Shown here: positions 27,301 through 42,300 of the stretch, in pieces
Layout: each line of letters starts with the position of its first letter
Numbering within the stretch: position 1 is the first letter of the stretch
Source: Siphonodentalium dalli
Taxonomy: Eukaryota; Mollusca; Scaphopoda; Gadilida; Siphonodentaliidae
Length of the DNA stretch: 64,000 nucleotides
Direction: 5' to 3'
Assembly: GCA_032622095.1 (NCBI GenBank)
Contig: CP136065.1
Coordinates: forward strand, 115,485,195 to 115,549,194
Made by a program: the position numbers and the translations under genes
The notes under the pieces: generated by a model
The model's database searches: none
What the model was told of the DNA's origin: nothing
What the model saw: the letters and a program-made list of their open reading frames with translations, nothing else

Positions 27301-30300
27301 AACCCAGTGTCGTATTAAATCTTTCAGATTCAGAATAATGAAAATGAAGAGAAAGAATTTGCTCCACAACAAAATGGTGTTCTGAATGATGGAGACACAG
27401 GTACAAGTTGTATAAATATGACACTGGTTGTCTTGTAGTTAATCTTCAACAAATTTGTAGCTGAAAATTAATTTTACGGAAACCCTTAATTGTCTTAACT
27501 CTTTTAGTGCCAGGGCCGACCAGATCGGTCCTATAATAGTTGAGGCATTAAGTGCGGCTCATGATTTCTGGTTGCTCATTGGTCCACTCATGTCAAATAC
27601 TACTAGATAGACCCCGAAGCCACGACAAATAGTTTTCGCGGCTGGCTCAACCAATTTCGTGGCTTGTTAGCTAGCTAAGCCAGCTCTGCGCGACGTTTCG
27701 CGGCTGACGAAATATGGCGGCTCAGCCGGCTGAGATGTTATAATTCAAGGTATTTTCATTTCCCAAAATTTCCTAATCCCCAGTTAAAGACCACGATTGT
27801 TTTAGTGTCTGTGGAGGACCCGTAGAATTCCAGACCACACATACTCTGTTGGTGTTGGGCTTTTCCATTATGGCGAAAATACACGAACTGGATTGGATGT
27901 TACAATGTAGTTTCCCATCTAATCGGTATAAGTTACATTGGGACCTCTGTCGACTTCAGACTGCTATCATCACTGGCATCTTACGATATATGGATGCACC
28001 ATTGACTGATGAATCCGATAGTATTGATATCGTATTTTCTATTCTCTTCTACAGGTTATATGCATATATTGACAAATGCCAGCGATGGCTCCTCAAGACT
28101 GAGTCGTGTTGAAATAAACAATTTATACTTTAACCCTTTCAATACTGAAGGGATACTCCCATTCAGTTATATAAAAGCATGATGCCCGGGTGTTCTGATA
28201 ATATAACAACCATGCCGTGTCCATGCGAGTATGCCAATATTCACCTAATACGCACATGTTTGACTACCAAAAGATATCTAATCGGGGTTCATATAATTAC
28301 ATGGCTATTGGCATATAATCACGACCACAGGAGGCAAGCGTGGTGTCGATTTGAGTATCATATTTAATCTGAAGCCGGGTGTGGGGAAGGTTAGGGGAAT
28401 GCTCTTTAAAAACACTCTTTCAATTATCAATTATAATATGGCTGGCGGCGGCTTGTTTGTAATATGGCTAGCGGCAGCGACGTGTGATGGCGGCTTCGGG
28501 CTCTTCTACTAGAGATTGATCACACAGTTTCAACAGAAAACTGACTTGTGCCAAGGTCTATTAGTGAATCTAGGTGAACTGAACTCTCCATGTCCCTGGC
28601 ATTCTAACTGCACTATTTTAGGGCCGATCTAGTCGGCCCTGGCACTAAAAAGTTAAAGTGATGTGGAACTCTCTACTTGGAGAATGCTGACATATGAATT
28701 ATATGCAGCGACTCTCATTGCTGCTTGTTTATCAGTGATAATTCGTCCCGAAATAGGAAGTAAATATTTTCAATTCTGCTTATTTCTGATGTTGTATTTT
28801 CTCAAATGGTATGATCGTTGTGGCTGGAATTTTCAGTAATATTAGTTAAATGATTAATTTTATCTGTGGGAAAAGTACTTGGAAACTCACTTGCCTTAAA
28901 TTTCTTTGAATTAGTGTTAAGGTCTACATTCCTTGATTGGGTGTACTATGTCTTGATCAAACCATTGAAGTGCTGATTTACTAGGTCATTAGTTGCATCG
29001 GCATATGATGAAGAACTACATTCTAAAATCAAGTTGCAGAGACAACACTACTACAAGTTTGTCAATAGCAATGAATGGAACTTTCTGATTTGATGTTCTG
29101 AAGAATTTACCCAGAAGTTGAACACTTAGTTTTGGAGACTGAGCTACTGAGCGCTAATTGCAGAAATTCCTCGAAAAAGCCATTTGAGAAACAGCAAATC
29201 AAGGAACATATAAATCTGATTCAAGGTTCATTAAATGTGCTGTGACAATACAGTTGGGCTCAAAGACTGATTTCATTCTGGAAACCTGCTATTCATATTC
29301 AGATCATCGATCTGTGTTTGAACTTTGACACCTTCCAGCAGAAGATGCTATGACAGTCTGCTGCATACACAAATATGGTTATTCTGATCATAGTTATAGA
29401 ATAGAACATAAACTATTGTCATTGATGTGTTCAAAGAAGTAGAACACATTGTGAACTTCCCATATGCACAGAACTTAGTGGACAGAGAACTTCGCTGTGG
29501 ATGAACAATCATTGAATTGTTATTAGAAGCTCAAGGACAAGGATCTGTTACCTTCAAATTCTGCGCATTCAAGGATTACAGTATCAAGAAAGATTGTGAG
29601 TTCTTCAAAGTTGATTAGTCAGCATAAAGTTGCCGCTTGCCATGATCTGATCATTCATTCAGCATAATTTCAGGGAAATAATGGATGTAGATCTTGATTT
29701 ATGCTTGTCCTGCCCCTTTTATGGTACCGGTAATGGTCATTCTTCAAGATCCCATTGCTATGAAAATGTTTCTTTCTCATTATACATTATTTAAAATTGA
29801 AATTTCTCTAGCCGGTGACGTAGAACCAGCACAAAAAGAACAAGAAGAACAAACAGATGTGGAAGAACCTGAAACTGTGAATCAGGAACCCACAGGAACA
29901 ACTGAACAAGGATCACTGGAAGAAAATGATCAACAGAAAAGTGAGACTCCAGTGAAAAAGGCTAGCAATGTTGGAGCAACCACAGAGGATGGAGCATTAG
30001 ATGTTCACGTGGGGGACACAGAAAATGACCTGGATGCTGACCTCCTGAACAGCAATGCATCAAAAGAGGCTGGAGACAGCAAACCAGATAGCGCAACCAG
30101 TGCAGACAAATCTGGATCTGCTGCAGATACCACACCTAAGGCATCATCGACGAAGACAACAGATAAGGCTAGCGACGAGAAAAAAGATAGTAGAAGTACC
30201 AAGAGGTTGGTTTGGTTTGTATAAAACACGCTAGTTTTATGTCCGCACTATGATGAAACAAATGCATGCTTTAGGTATTGTCATTCTTGGAGGCATTTTA

Positions 30301-33300
30301 CATCTCTCAAGATGACACCAGAAAATTCAACTTCATTCACTGATGTGGAGAACAGACCTTTCAAGACACCGTATTGAAGTCAGCACATCATATTAATATT
30401 TGGATCCCATTTATAAAATGAGGTACAACTTTGGCAAAAAGCAATTAAAACTTTTTTCAGCGTAAAAGTATTTTGAGGTTGTGATTGGATTATATTGTGC
30501 ATTATTGAAACAAGAACTCACCTTGGATATTCAGATCTTCGGAGGACTTTTATCACAGATTGGGTTTATACATGATTTATCCACATTGCGAGGCAATTTG
30601 ATTCATATTTTTAATTTCATACAGGGTGAGAATAGAAGCTTATGAATTATGTAATAACCAAAAGGGATTGGGCATGATTACATGAGCCACATCAAGATTT
30701 CCCACACATTTCATATCTATATTTATGCATTCTGTATTTTTTTGTGATAAAAGTACACCTGTTATGAATGTGATGAATAAGCTACATGACCAGAAGCTGC
30801 TAACATCGAAAGAACAACAATGTGCTGACTACTCCGATAAAAGGGAGAATGATTACATGTATCATAATCAATCTCAAAGAATACACCCACTATCAGGCGG
30901 TGATGGTAAACAAGCTAAATGCCAAGTGGGATCAGTTTACGTTGGAAAGCGAAGGAATTCCACAATGCGATGAAAGATTTGATTTGGACACTTCAGTCCA
31001 TTGTTCCTGTTTCCAGTCATTTTTTTCCGAGTATTTAGGGAATAACACCTTATAGGATATATATTCATCAATATTTGCCTTTTGTCATGTTCCAAAATGC
31101 TCATGAGTAATTCCAAAGCAGTGTCACTGTTATTGCCACATCTGATGAGCAGTTCAATCATTTTGACAAAATTATGTACTATTTAGCTTATGGGGATAAG
31201 ATAATACAAATATGCTGTTAATCAATTAATTATATAAATGTCAATTCACTAAGGATTTTGACCTTCTAAACATATCTTTGTATAACTAATTACTTATAAT
31301 CAAGCTTTTCATAGTTATTAGCTAAAACTCGGCCTTCAGTTGATTTTATTTTTGGCTGCTATCCTCTCAACTGATTGTCGATATGACATGAGTAGGTTGA
31401 ACACAAAATCAACACAAATGCTGGCCATTGAAACTGACAGTTATAACAGCGAAAGCAACTGGAGCATCTCTTATTATTCCACTTCTGAGTAATGTCTAGA
31501 TAGCTCACTGCACCTTTCTGAGATTAAAACTCGATAGATTTTAGTTTAGCATGACTGAGATTCCAACATGATTATTATACCCCCATAACAAAGTTATGGT
31601 GGGGGTATATTGGAATTGGCTAGTCCATCTGTCTGTCCATCCTTTGATGCTACTTTGTCCGAGCGTGCATTCCTTATTTATTTTAATTTAAATTAAAAAA
31701 AATAATTTGGCTCAGATATTTAGTACCATGGGAAAGTACCATGGGAACCTGCGGTTGTGAGGTTTTTCCGGCTTTTTATATTGGAATTATTCCCATTTTT
31801 TCAACTTCAAAATTGTTTGCAACTCTGTAGTTTTGTCTGAGCTTGTATTTAATACTTCATTTATTTGTCAATATTTTTTAAACTTGGCACAATTTTGGCT
31901 ATCATATGCACCTGCAATTATGAGATCCATCCAAAATTTTTCACTATAGTTATCCCCTTTTCGACTTTTGCGTTGTGGGGAGGGGTATCCTTAGTTCTAT
32001 TGGGACAGCCACACCTCTAGTTTATTTATGCGTTGAATATAGACAATGCACCATGAAATGCGTACAATTGCCTTGTAAATTAAATCAGTGATTATAGATT
32101 GTGCCACTATGAGATTTCATCTGCTTTCCCCAATTTATAAATTGTTATTATTAGTTGATAAAACAAGTTTCCTTAATCATTCTTTTATGTTTTCTTTTTT
32201 GCAGTGCTCCTTCAAAAGATTCTAAAACAGGTGAGAAAAACGGTCTTCATCTCTGAAAGTTGTTAGCTCAACTAAGCTTTTATCAGTGGCTGGCGTCTCC
32301 ATTCTGACATCTTGTGCAACCCTCTTTCGGAACATGAGGGATTATAGAAATCATTGTTGTACAAAGAGTTTTACTCATGTCGATCACTTTGATTCATCAT
32401 CACTCCTCATCTGAAAACTTGTGCGTCTATCCCTGCACATATCACCAAATCTGTAAACTATTTTCTTCAGAATTGTGTGGATGGTTTTCAGGACTGCGAT
32501 TGGTATATCTTAGATGCGTACTTCTGGTAGAATTAGATGTGGACTGGAGAAAGGGGACATAACATTTTATCTCCTAACAAATGTTGTGAAACATCTCTGT
32601 TAGCATCATGTTCAGTTAACTGTATTTTTATGGAGGGTCCTTGCATGACTGAATTTCAGATTTGTGGAAACAGATGATAGAATAAACTTGTGATGTGTTA
32701 TTGTTTCCCTGTCCATTAACATTTGGCTTCTGACTGGTAACATTCTGTAGATGTATAGCTGATGGTTGTGCTTGTTTTGAAATAAAAAATGTATATTAAA
32801 AATTAAATATAAGGATGGGACAGTACATTGATGCCATAATATGGTACATATTTCAATGATCCAAAATGGCCGACGTTGTCTGAAGTAAAAATGGAGACAA
32901 TATTTTACATGGAGAATTGGCATTACAAAAAATATGATATGCACTTTAGATTGTGTTGTAAGTTCTTTTGACAGTTTTAAGCTCTTTACTTTGTAAAACT
33001 TGAGCTATTGCCATGGCTTGGCATCCGTCCGTGCACCTGCTGTCAACAATTTCTGTTAGCACACCATACAAGTAACTCTCTCATCCAGTCGCCACCAAAC
33101 TTCATATGGATATTTGGGGTGACCTCTAGATGGGAACAATCATTTTTTTCCGAAATTTGTTAAAAAACATGACCACCAGTAGCCATTTCTGATTCATATT
33201 TAAATCCTTTGCTGCCCACAGTTATTGGAGAGTTGTTTTGAAAATTGACAGACATGTTTTGTATCACCTCTAGATATGAGAATTTGAATGATTTCGGATG

Positions 33301-36300
33301 AAAAACATGGCCGCGTGTAGCCATCTTGTATTTTACTCTTTGCATGACAAAATCCTTTGGCACACACTACAGACCACATCCTATCATCACCATACTTCAT
33401 CTCTTCGTGTTGACCTTTTCAAAATTCATTAAAAAACATGGCTGTCAGCAGCCATCTTGGGTTTTATTCTTTGCTTGAATAAATCCTTTGCCAAACCCTA
33501 CAGACAGACAGACCACATCCCTCATGCATCCACTTCATACGGATTTCCAGGTGACCTCTAGATGGGAGTCATCAATTTTTTTCGGATTTTTTTTTTTTTT
33601 TAAATGGCCATCGGAGGCAGCCATTTTGGATATATAATTTGAATCCACTGCAGCCTGCATTTATTGGAATTTTTTTTTTAAATCACTTAGATAGGAGCTA
33701 TCAAATTTGAAAGATTTTCGATGAAAGACAAGGCTGCCGGCACCCATCTTGGAGTTTACTCTTTGCATGACCAAACCCTTTGGCACACCCGACAGACCAC
33801 ATCCCTCATCTTATCGTCATCAAACTTCATATGGATCTTTTGGGTGACCACTAGATAGTAGCCATAAATATTTTCCATATTTCATTGAAAAACATGGGCC
33901 ATCTTGGATTTTACTCTTTGTATAACTAAAACCTTCGGCGCACCCAAGAAGCCAACTCCATCATTCGATCATCACCAAACTTCATATGGATCTTCAGGGT
34001 GACCTCTATATGTGAGCCATCTCAGATTTTACTCTTTCTATTTAGTATTTCATCATCCTTTGGCATTCCCTACAGCCAAACTTTTTCATCCGATTAATCC
34101 ATCTTCAGGGTAACCTCTTGTTACTTAAGCATATAAACCTAGTTCCCTATCTCTCTATAGACTGTAATACATGGCATGATCCCATTTCCAAGTTGAGATA
34201 CAGTGTCATTGACACTTTCATTAGATCTGCGGTTCGTGGGTCTGTCACCAATTTTATTTGGCACACCCTACAGGCCATATCCCTCATCCAATCATTAACA
34301 AACTTAATATGGATCCTCGGGGTGACTTGGTGGGAGCCATCAATTTTTTTTCTTCTTCTGAAATTCGTTAAAAACATGACTGCCAGTGGCCATCTTGGAT
34401 ATAACATTTTAATCCATCGGCATTCCCTGCAGCCCACAATTATGGGCTAAATGTTTTTGAAAATTTGCATGCATGTTTGAAATCACCTCCAGATGGGACT
34501 TGGAATGATTTTCGATAAAAAAAAAAGGAAGATTTTCTGGGTGGCCACCAGTGTTCACGCTGTCGGTAGCCAAATTAGCCAATGGCTAATCTTTTTCGAA
34601 TTTGGCTAATAAAAATTTCATTTGGCTAAACTTTTGGCTAAACTTTTTTTTAACCCCAAATGGAGACTGAAAGCATGGAGTCGGAAAGCTAATTCATAAA
34701 AGCGCTCAATAGATCGACATTCAAGACGAAGTTAGGTGACGAAAGTATTTAATTAATTTCGTGCTTATGAAATATCGTTCCGTAACAGCAAAAGGTAAGC
34801 TCTAACATTTAGTGTACAGTAAACATATTTTTATTTCCAAATCTAACATAAATTTTGGCAATATATATAAGCAATTTGTTCGTAACAGGCTGTTTTAATC
34901 TGGAGAAAAATTACGTCATTCTGCACGAAACAGCAAAAAGTTATTATTTTACATTTAATGCCCTAATCCCCCATTGTCTGTCTGGTCACTCACGGGACTC
35001 CCACACAATGCATGTTTATAATGACATTGTATTTATGTCGGTCGAGGTTTATGAGCACCAAGTGTAAGACAATAGCTTAATCAGCCAAATATGAATCACG
35101 ACATATATTTTGTGGCTATTTGTCGTCAATACCGATACGGACAAAATAATATGCATGCTTTTATGACAGATTGTAATTTGATAACGGCGTAACAATATTA
35201 AGTTATTAGTTTCCAGATGTCACTTAGATATTTTCGCAAGGATAAATATTTAATGATTTAAAAAAAGATATTGATATAAAACAAAATTTAATAAATGATA
35301 TATATAAAAAATACTTCTAGTTCATAAAAATTATTTAAATTATTGTGTATTTTACCTGTGTCTGTTAGATTTTACGTTTTAGTCATTAATTGTGAACCGA
35401 CCAGAAAACGATGATTTAATTTGGCCAAAGTTTTTTTTAATTTGGCCAAAAAACATTTGACTAAAGTTTTGTTCATTTGGCTAATAAAATTTTCATTTGG
35501 CTAAACTTTTGGCTAAAGTTTTTTTCGGTCCAGCGTGAACACTGGTGGCCACTAGATGGGAGCTATCAAATTTTTCCGAATTTCTTTGAAAAACATGGGA
35601 CGCCAGTGGCCATCTTGGATTTCACATTTGAATCCATCAGCACACCCTGCCGGCCACAATTATTGGTGAAATGTTCTGAAAATTTACAGGCATGATTGGG
35701 CCTTTGGGGTTACCTCCAAATGGGAGCTATCGAATTTGAACGATATCCGATCAAAAACATGGCTGCTCTTTGTATCACTAAATACTTTGGCATGCCCTGC
35801 AACCAACATTTTTTATCCAATTGATACCAAACTTCAAATTCAATCCTTATCGGACCATTGACTGTATTGTATTACATTACCCCTCTCCAAGTTGAGTAAG
35901 AGTCATTGACATTTTCACCTATTTCTGTGGTGAAAATATAAATATTTTAATGGGGACAACCTACCCTAGTGACAACTCAGTGATAGTACAGAGCACATAC
36001 ATTTGAGTCATTTGATATTTTATTTATACCATGACTTGTACACCTATAGCCACAACAAGTGTAGACTGTCACCGCTGTGTACTTGCCATTCTACAGCAGT
36101 GTCAAAATTTGTACATTGCGGCCGAACGCAACTACACCGCAGCCCAACTGCAGTTAGCTGGTGGAACCGTGGTTAAGTTGAGTTTTGGCTGCGGTGGCAA
36201 TGCGACCATACCAAGGTTAAGTGGACACTTTTTGTGGCGATAGGAGTATGTTAAATATGATTATATAATTTTGTAATTTAGAATTTTATCTTGTTTTATT

Positions 36301-39300
36301 AGGGGAATTGTCGGCATTGTCACTGGGGCAGGTCATCACAGAACCATAAATAAGCCTGTGAATTGCAAGAGTTATGCCCCTTAATTACCATGAAAGTTTT
36401 TTCGGCTAAATATTTGTTGCCATGTATTTTACTAATCATGTTATACCAGTCCTTTATTCTTGAAAATTTATTTCATCAGTTGGAGATCCTTTTTATGTTT
36501 ACCCATACCATAGTATGGTAAACATAGTGTCGTTGCCCGGATTGACCACTCGTCGTTCGTCCGTCTGTCCGTCTGTCTGTCCGTAGACACTTTACGAGTA
36601 ATGCGATAACTCAAACATTTTCTATCCGATCGAAACCAAATTTTGTATATGGGTTTCTCAGCCCAAAATACAGATCGAGTTCGAATTTGGGTTTGATCCG
36701 AGATTTTGTTACAGAGTTATGGCCCTTTTTCAACTTAGAATTCATGCATGCTGCCATAACTAAACAAAAAATCATCTGACCGTAACCAAATTTGGTAGGC
36801 GAGTTGCTCAGCCCAAAATACATATCGAGTTCGAATATGGGTTTGATCCGATATTTTTTAATGGAGTTATGGCCCTTTGACATAGAATTCATGCATGTTT
36901 CGATAAATCTACAATTTTTCAACTGATAGAAACCAAATTTTGTATGTGAGTTTCTCAACTCAAAATACAGATCAAGTTCGAATATGGGTTAGATCTGATT
37001 TGTTATACCAGAGTTATGGCCCTTTTTCAACTAAGAATTGAACAGATTTGAGTTTTTGATAACCCAGGTAGATTACAATTAACTACCAATAATGCAGCTT
37101 AACTGCAATATGAGAGACTGCAGTAGTGATCTCTTATTGAAATATTAGTTATTTTTAGCCACTGTATATACAACATAGCTCTATGATGGTGGTGAAGCTG
37201 TAAGTGTAACCCAATCATGATTCAATGGACTGTCCCATTCAGTTCTAATGTTTTAATTGGAATAGTCTATTATTCATTTCTGGGGATGTTCTCATTTGAA
37301 ATTTAAATTAATAATTCTTCTGTTATATCTCCAGGTTTCTCCTCATTCACTTGCATGGATTTCTGTAGTTAAAGATTAACACATCTCAACATTCCTGATA
37401 CTTTCATCTGTCTGATACCATGTCTCATTTTATATTGGTTTATTTTGACACCCTCTTTGCCCCTATTGATTCATTAATTTATTTAGATTTTTATGTGTGC
37501 CTATACCATAGTATGGTACACTTATTGTGATGTCCGGATTGACCACTTGTTATCATTTAGATATTGATGATTATGATACAAGTTGATTAAAAAGATTCCC
37601 AATGTGTCCCTTTTTTTTTATAATTAAAAACAATTATTTTTTTAAGTTTGAAAATTTGAAAAACTAACACCATTATAACTCTGCCAAGGGTACCCCGAAT
37701 TACCACACCAAATTTGTTTAAATCGGTCCAAAATCTTGTGTTATGTACTGGTAAATCTGTTTGGAGCAACATTAAATCAAATTCACCAATTCCATGCCAT
37801 TCCTTTGGAGCTTTGATAAGACTATATCATTTTCTGATGTCTCTTATGCCAATGTGCAAATAATCTGATAAAGAAGGCTATGGTATCTAATTTAAAATAA
37901 AGATTCAACAATAAACATCACATGATATTAGCAGTAGACTTGGACATCTGTGCTGCAGAGTTATATCTTCAGATGGTCTGAGGTCATTATAATTGTTTAA
38001 TATTGGTTTAATAGAGAGGTCATTGTTCAACATAAACAATTCCTGAGATTTGTTGACGCTCTGCTATATTATTCCATGTTCAGCTCACACGTTTCACATT
38101 TAACCCAAGGCTGTGGTGTGGTGGTTTAGCATTACATATCCTGTACCAGTGCATTCTCTTATATAAATGCCTGTGACCCATACATTCCAATAATTTGTGT
38201 TATGTACATTTGTCTATAATAGTACATACATGTACAGTATACTCTATAATTCAAAACCAAAACTCTCATTTATGATTCTGATCATAGTAAATTTTTATCG
38301 CCAAGGGATGGGTTAACATCTGCCGATCGTGATCGGCCTCTCGTTGTATTTTATTTTTCCAAAAGATTTCTGTTCTCCCATTATTTTTCTAGCTATTAAG
38401 TTGTAAATTTAGCTTGGCAAGGAAAGATAAATAGGATGATATTCAGTTTTCTCACACTATGTTCAGTAACCTCCTGATGCGTATTAAATTATCGCCCTAT
38501 CCCTTCTCATATAACTTTTGTTTCAACTTTCAGATAATAAGTCTAAGCCTGCAACGACAGGCAAGAACTTATGGGTCAGTGGCTTGGCATCTTCCACACG
38601 AGCTACAGACTTGAAGACTTTATTCAGTAAATATGGGAAGGTATGTTAAATAGTTATTCTAGCTCTTATGTTCATCATGGGACTTTCATCACCTGTATGG
38701 ACTTTGGTATTGATCGATTGATTAGTTTTGAAAATATTTAACTCTTTTCATCCATCCCAGTGATACATTATATTAATAACTCAGAAGTTTATTATCAGTC
38801 ATGTTCTGTTTTTAATATACAGCAATCCTTCACTTTACCCCATTGACAGAAGGAAATATATGTTTACCGGATTATATACGTCCAATCCTCCACCGGTCTA
38901 AGTAGATATCTCGTTATCTGATCTCAGTGAAATTTGATATGGATGTTTACCACTATGAGGACATTCAGTGGAGTGTTCAATCGTTTTGTTTTGAGTTTAT
39001 CTGGAAATGTTGATTTTTTTTCTCTCAGAACAGATATTTAACACAGGTTGTCGGATCTCTATGAAATTTGGTATGGATGTTCACCACAATGAGGACATTT
39101 AGAGGAGTGTTAAATTTTTTATTTTTTGGGGGGATTTTCTGTTCTAGAGTTATTCATCTTTGTTTATCTGGAAATATTGATTTTTTCGTCTTTCTGGTTT
39201 TGTCAGTCATGCGTTATAGGTATGCCCACGCTAGTCTGTATGCCACATGGGGGTATGCACTTGGCTGCAGCTCAACTCTTGTTATCTCAATTTATTCTTA

Positions 39301-42300
39301 TGATGAGTAATAAAAACCCCTTGAAACAAATGTAGTTTATATATGTACAGGAATGGAGTACCAGATAATGCCTATTCACTTTGTGCTTGATGTAAAACAT
39401 CTTATTGAACACAAGGCAGTCTTCACAGCAGAAATTAAACAACATGCAATGTATTGTTTAATTTATGTGTTTGTAAAGTGATCCTTCTGCCCCAGTTTTT
39501 ATCATGGAAATTAATTAATCACCTCTTGACATATGTCTGGGTCTTGTTAATATAATTTTAATGATGATTCAATTTGTAACGTGGGGCATGCGTCCTATTC
39601 CAATTTGATCAAATTCTTGTTACTTGCGAATTATAATGCCATTACAACTACCATTTTATACTAATGAATCAGTAGCTGTCTGGTGGTTGTAAAGCACACA
39701 TTATTCGAGTCTCATTGCATGAGTTAAAAAAATTATTTGTGTTGTCAGTTGGTGATTGAGAATATTCAATATTCATCACTTCCACCTGACCCATAGACAT
39801 ATGCTATCTGCTATTGTGTGTTCATATTTCATGTCAATGTTTATAACACATGCCTTGCCTAAAGTTATGAGATTTTGGCATTATTATTTATTGTCTTATA
39901 TTAACAATGTCATCCCATTCCATAGACACTTGCTAACCAATGTGATATCTCAAACATTTTTCACCCAACCATTCTCATGATTCATATCCATATTTATCAC
40001 ATCAACATCTTTATGGTCCTTGGTATTTGATCCACCTCTCATTCAAGCTTGTATATTACCAGGGACAATTCCATGTTGAACCGACCTTATCCACGCCGCC
40101 TGATACTGGGCTAATTTTCAAATAAGATATTCTGGTAAACACGTTTAGTGTGGAATGGAATATACTTTGCATATGTTCGTTTCTGAACATTGTGTCATAA
40201 TCATTCATTGATAGGTTGTTGGTGCCAAGGTTGTGACTAATGCCAGAAGTCCCGGTGCTAAGTGTTATGGATTTATCACTATGTCGTCTGTTGAAGAAAC
40301 TGCTAAATGTATTCAGCATCTTCACCGCACTGAACTGCATGGCAAGATGATCTCCGTAGAGAAGGTAGTATATGTTTATTGACCATATTGGATCATTTAC
40401 TCAATGAACAAAATAATGCCAGTTTAGTTTAAAACGATTTGCTAGACCAGTCCCATATAATGGAATATCCTATAAGCAGTCAGCATGAGCAGCCACATTA
40501 GGGTTTACAAATCGACTTTGGATTTGATATTGTTGTACAATTTACAGGCTCTCTTTGATTAACTAGATACCAAACCAATACCAATAATATATATATTGGA
40601 AAGAAGAAGCAAATCAGCACATCATATTTGAAATTTCATCCAGTTTTCTGTTCAGCTAACCGTTCACCTGGAATTTATCATGGTGCACTTCAGATGTTAG
40701 GCAACAAAAAATTCACTTCAGATGTAAATCATTTATTTATCCTCAAAAATATAAGAATATCATGTATATATAAATATGTATATGTGAATTGCTATATATT
40801 CAATATATTGTTGCCGTCATAATGTATATTGAGCTGAATTTGAGTATTTATGTTTATTACAATTTCTAGGCCAAGGCTGATTTGGGCTCACAGACAAAAG
40901 CTGCAGTTCTTGCTTCTAAGAAAACGGAGGCTGACAGGAAAACTAGTGGAAATAAAGACAGTAAAGGTAGGAAACCCCATGAGCAACTGTTCCTTTACTT
41001 GAATTGAGTCATGGTTTTAGCTCAGCTGTGACAATGTCATCAGACCGTTGTTGGATTTATCAGCACGTATTTTGCATGGATGGTTCTGATTGATTGGGAT
41101 TCAGATTTGTTGAAATAGGGCCACCCTGTCTAATAAAGGATGAGCCAAATAGCTGAACTCAGTTTAATAGCTCACCTGAGACAGCTCTTCCATGGAGTTA
41201 ATCAACACTCTTCGTCTGTCTGTCCATTTGTTATTCAACAATTTTTGACACTTTTCCCAATATATGTAGTACTAATGTCACCACCCCAGCCATTGCTATC
41301 TTTTATGACGTCAATATATAGAAAAGAAAACATTTATGTTACACCATTGATGTTGTTTAACTTCATATAAATTCATTTTATTTAATAGATAGAAAAAATG
41401 GTAGTTCTGAATGTCAAACCCCCCCCCCACTCTATGGTATGGTGAATATTTAATTAAGTTTTATATATGATATTTTATAATGATTGATATAAACAACAAG
41501 CAAAAGGTAAGTCTGTTGGTTCTCAACAATTTGTCCGGCAGTGGCAATCACAATGAAATTGGGTGAGTTTATCAATGTTTTAAGCAATTGCTATGCAGTG
41601 TAATGATAAACATAATCAAGTAGAATATTAAATCCAGTATATTTATATGAATGCAGTTACAAATTTCTGCTTTATTAGTCAAACCAATCCAAATTTCATC
41701 ACCGACGACAACGCCACATGTAGCCAAGGTCTATATGTTGTGTTACCAGCTAAATATCACCTTAACTTTGAAACTCTAATCCGCTTATCAGCATATCGCA
41801 TAATATTAATAAATTAAAAAAAAATCCTTTGTGTCTATTTCCACCAATAAATGAAATTTCTTCCTGTATAATTTTGATCAATCATACTTTAGAGAGGATG
41901 CTGGATAAATCGCCTCTTTGGATAAGTCGCATTGAGGTTTGGCACACTCTACAGCCCACATTTATTGGAATTTTGAAATTTTACAGGCATGTTTAGGATC
42001 ACTTCTAGTTTACTGAAGTTATGACCCTCGTTGACGTAGAATTTCAAGATTTTTCTTCCCGATAATAACTTCATAGACTTAGAATTTAATGATTATTCTT
42101 GTGCCTTATCAAATAAAACTAGGTTTTTAAATTTTGTCTGTTCGCATGAATGTCCGGGGGTTATCAGATCACAATGGATTTGGGTGGAAATTTTCAATAC
42201 ATTACAAGGAAGGTTTAAAAAAAAAAGGATCTTGGATGATGACCCACTACCAATGCTTACCGTATCTCTAACTGCAATGCATAACACTCTTCAAAATTAT

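Noticed and set aside
27849-28112. 87-codon frame as a transposase remnant
   Set aside because: No DDE or piggyBac motif is visible; only its position inside a TTAA element suggests it.
36031-36243. 70-codon Cys/Ala-rich frame
   Set aside because: No recognised motif and no supporting splice sites.
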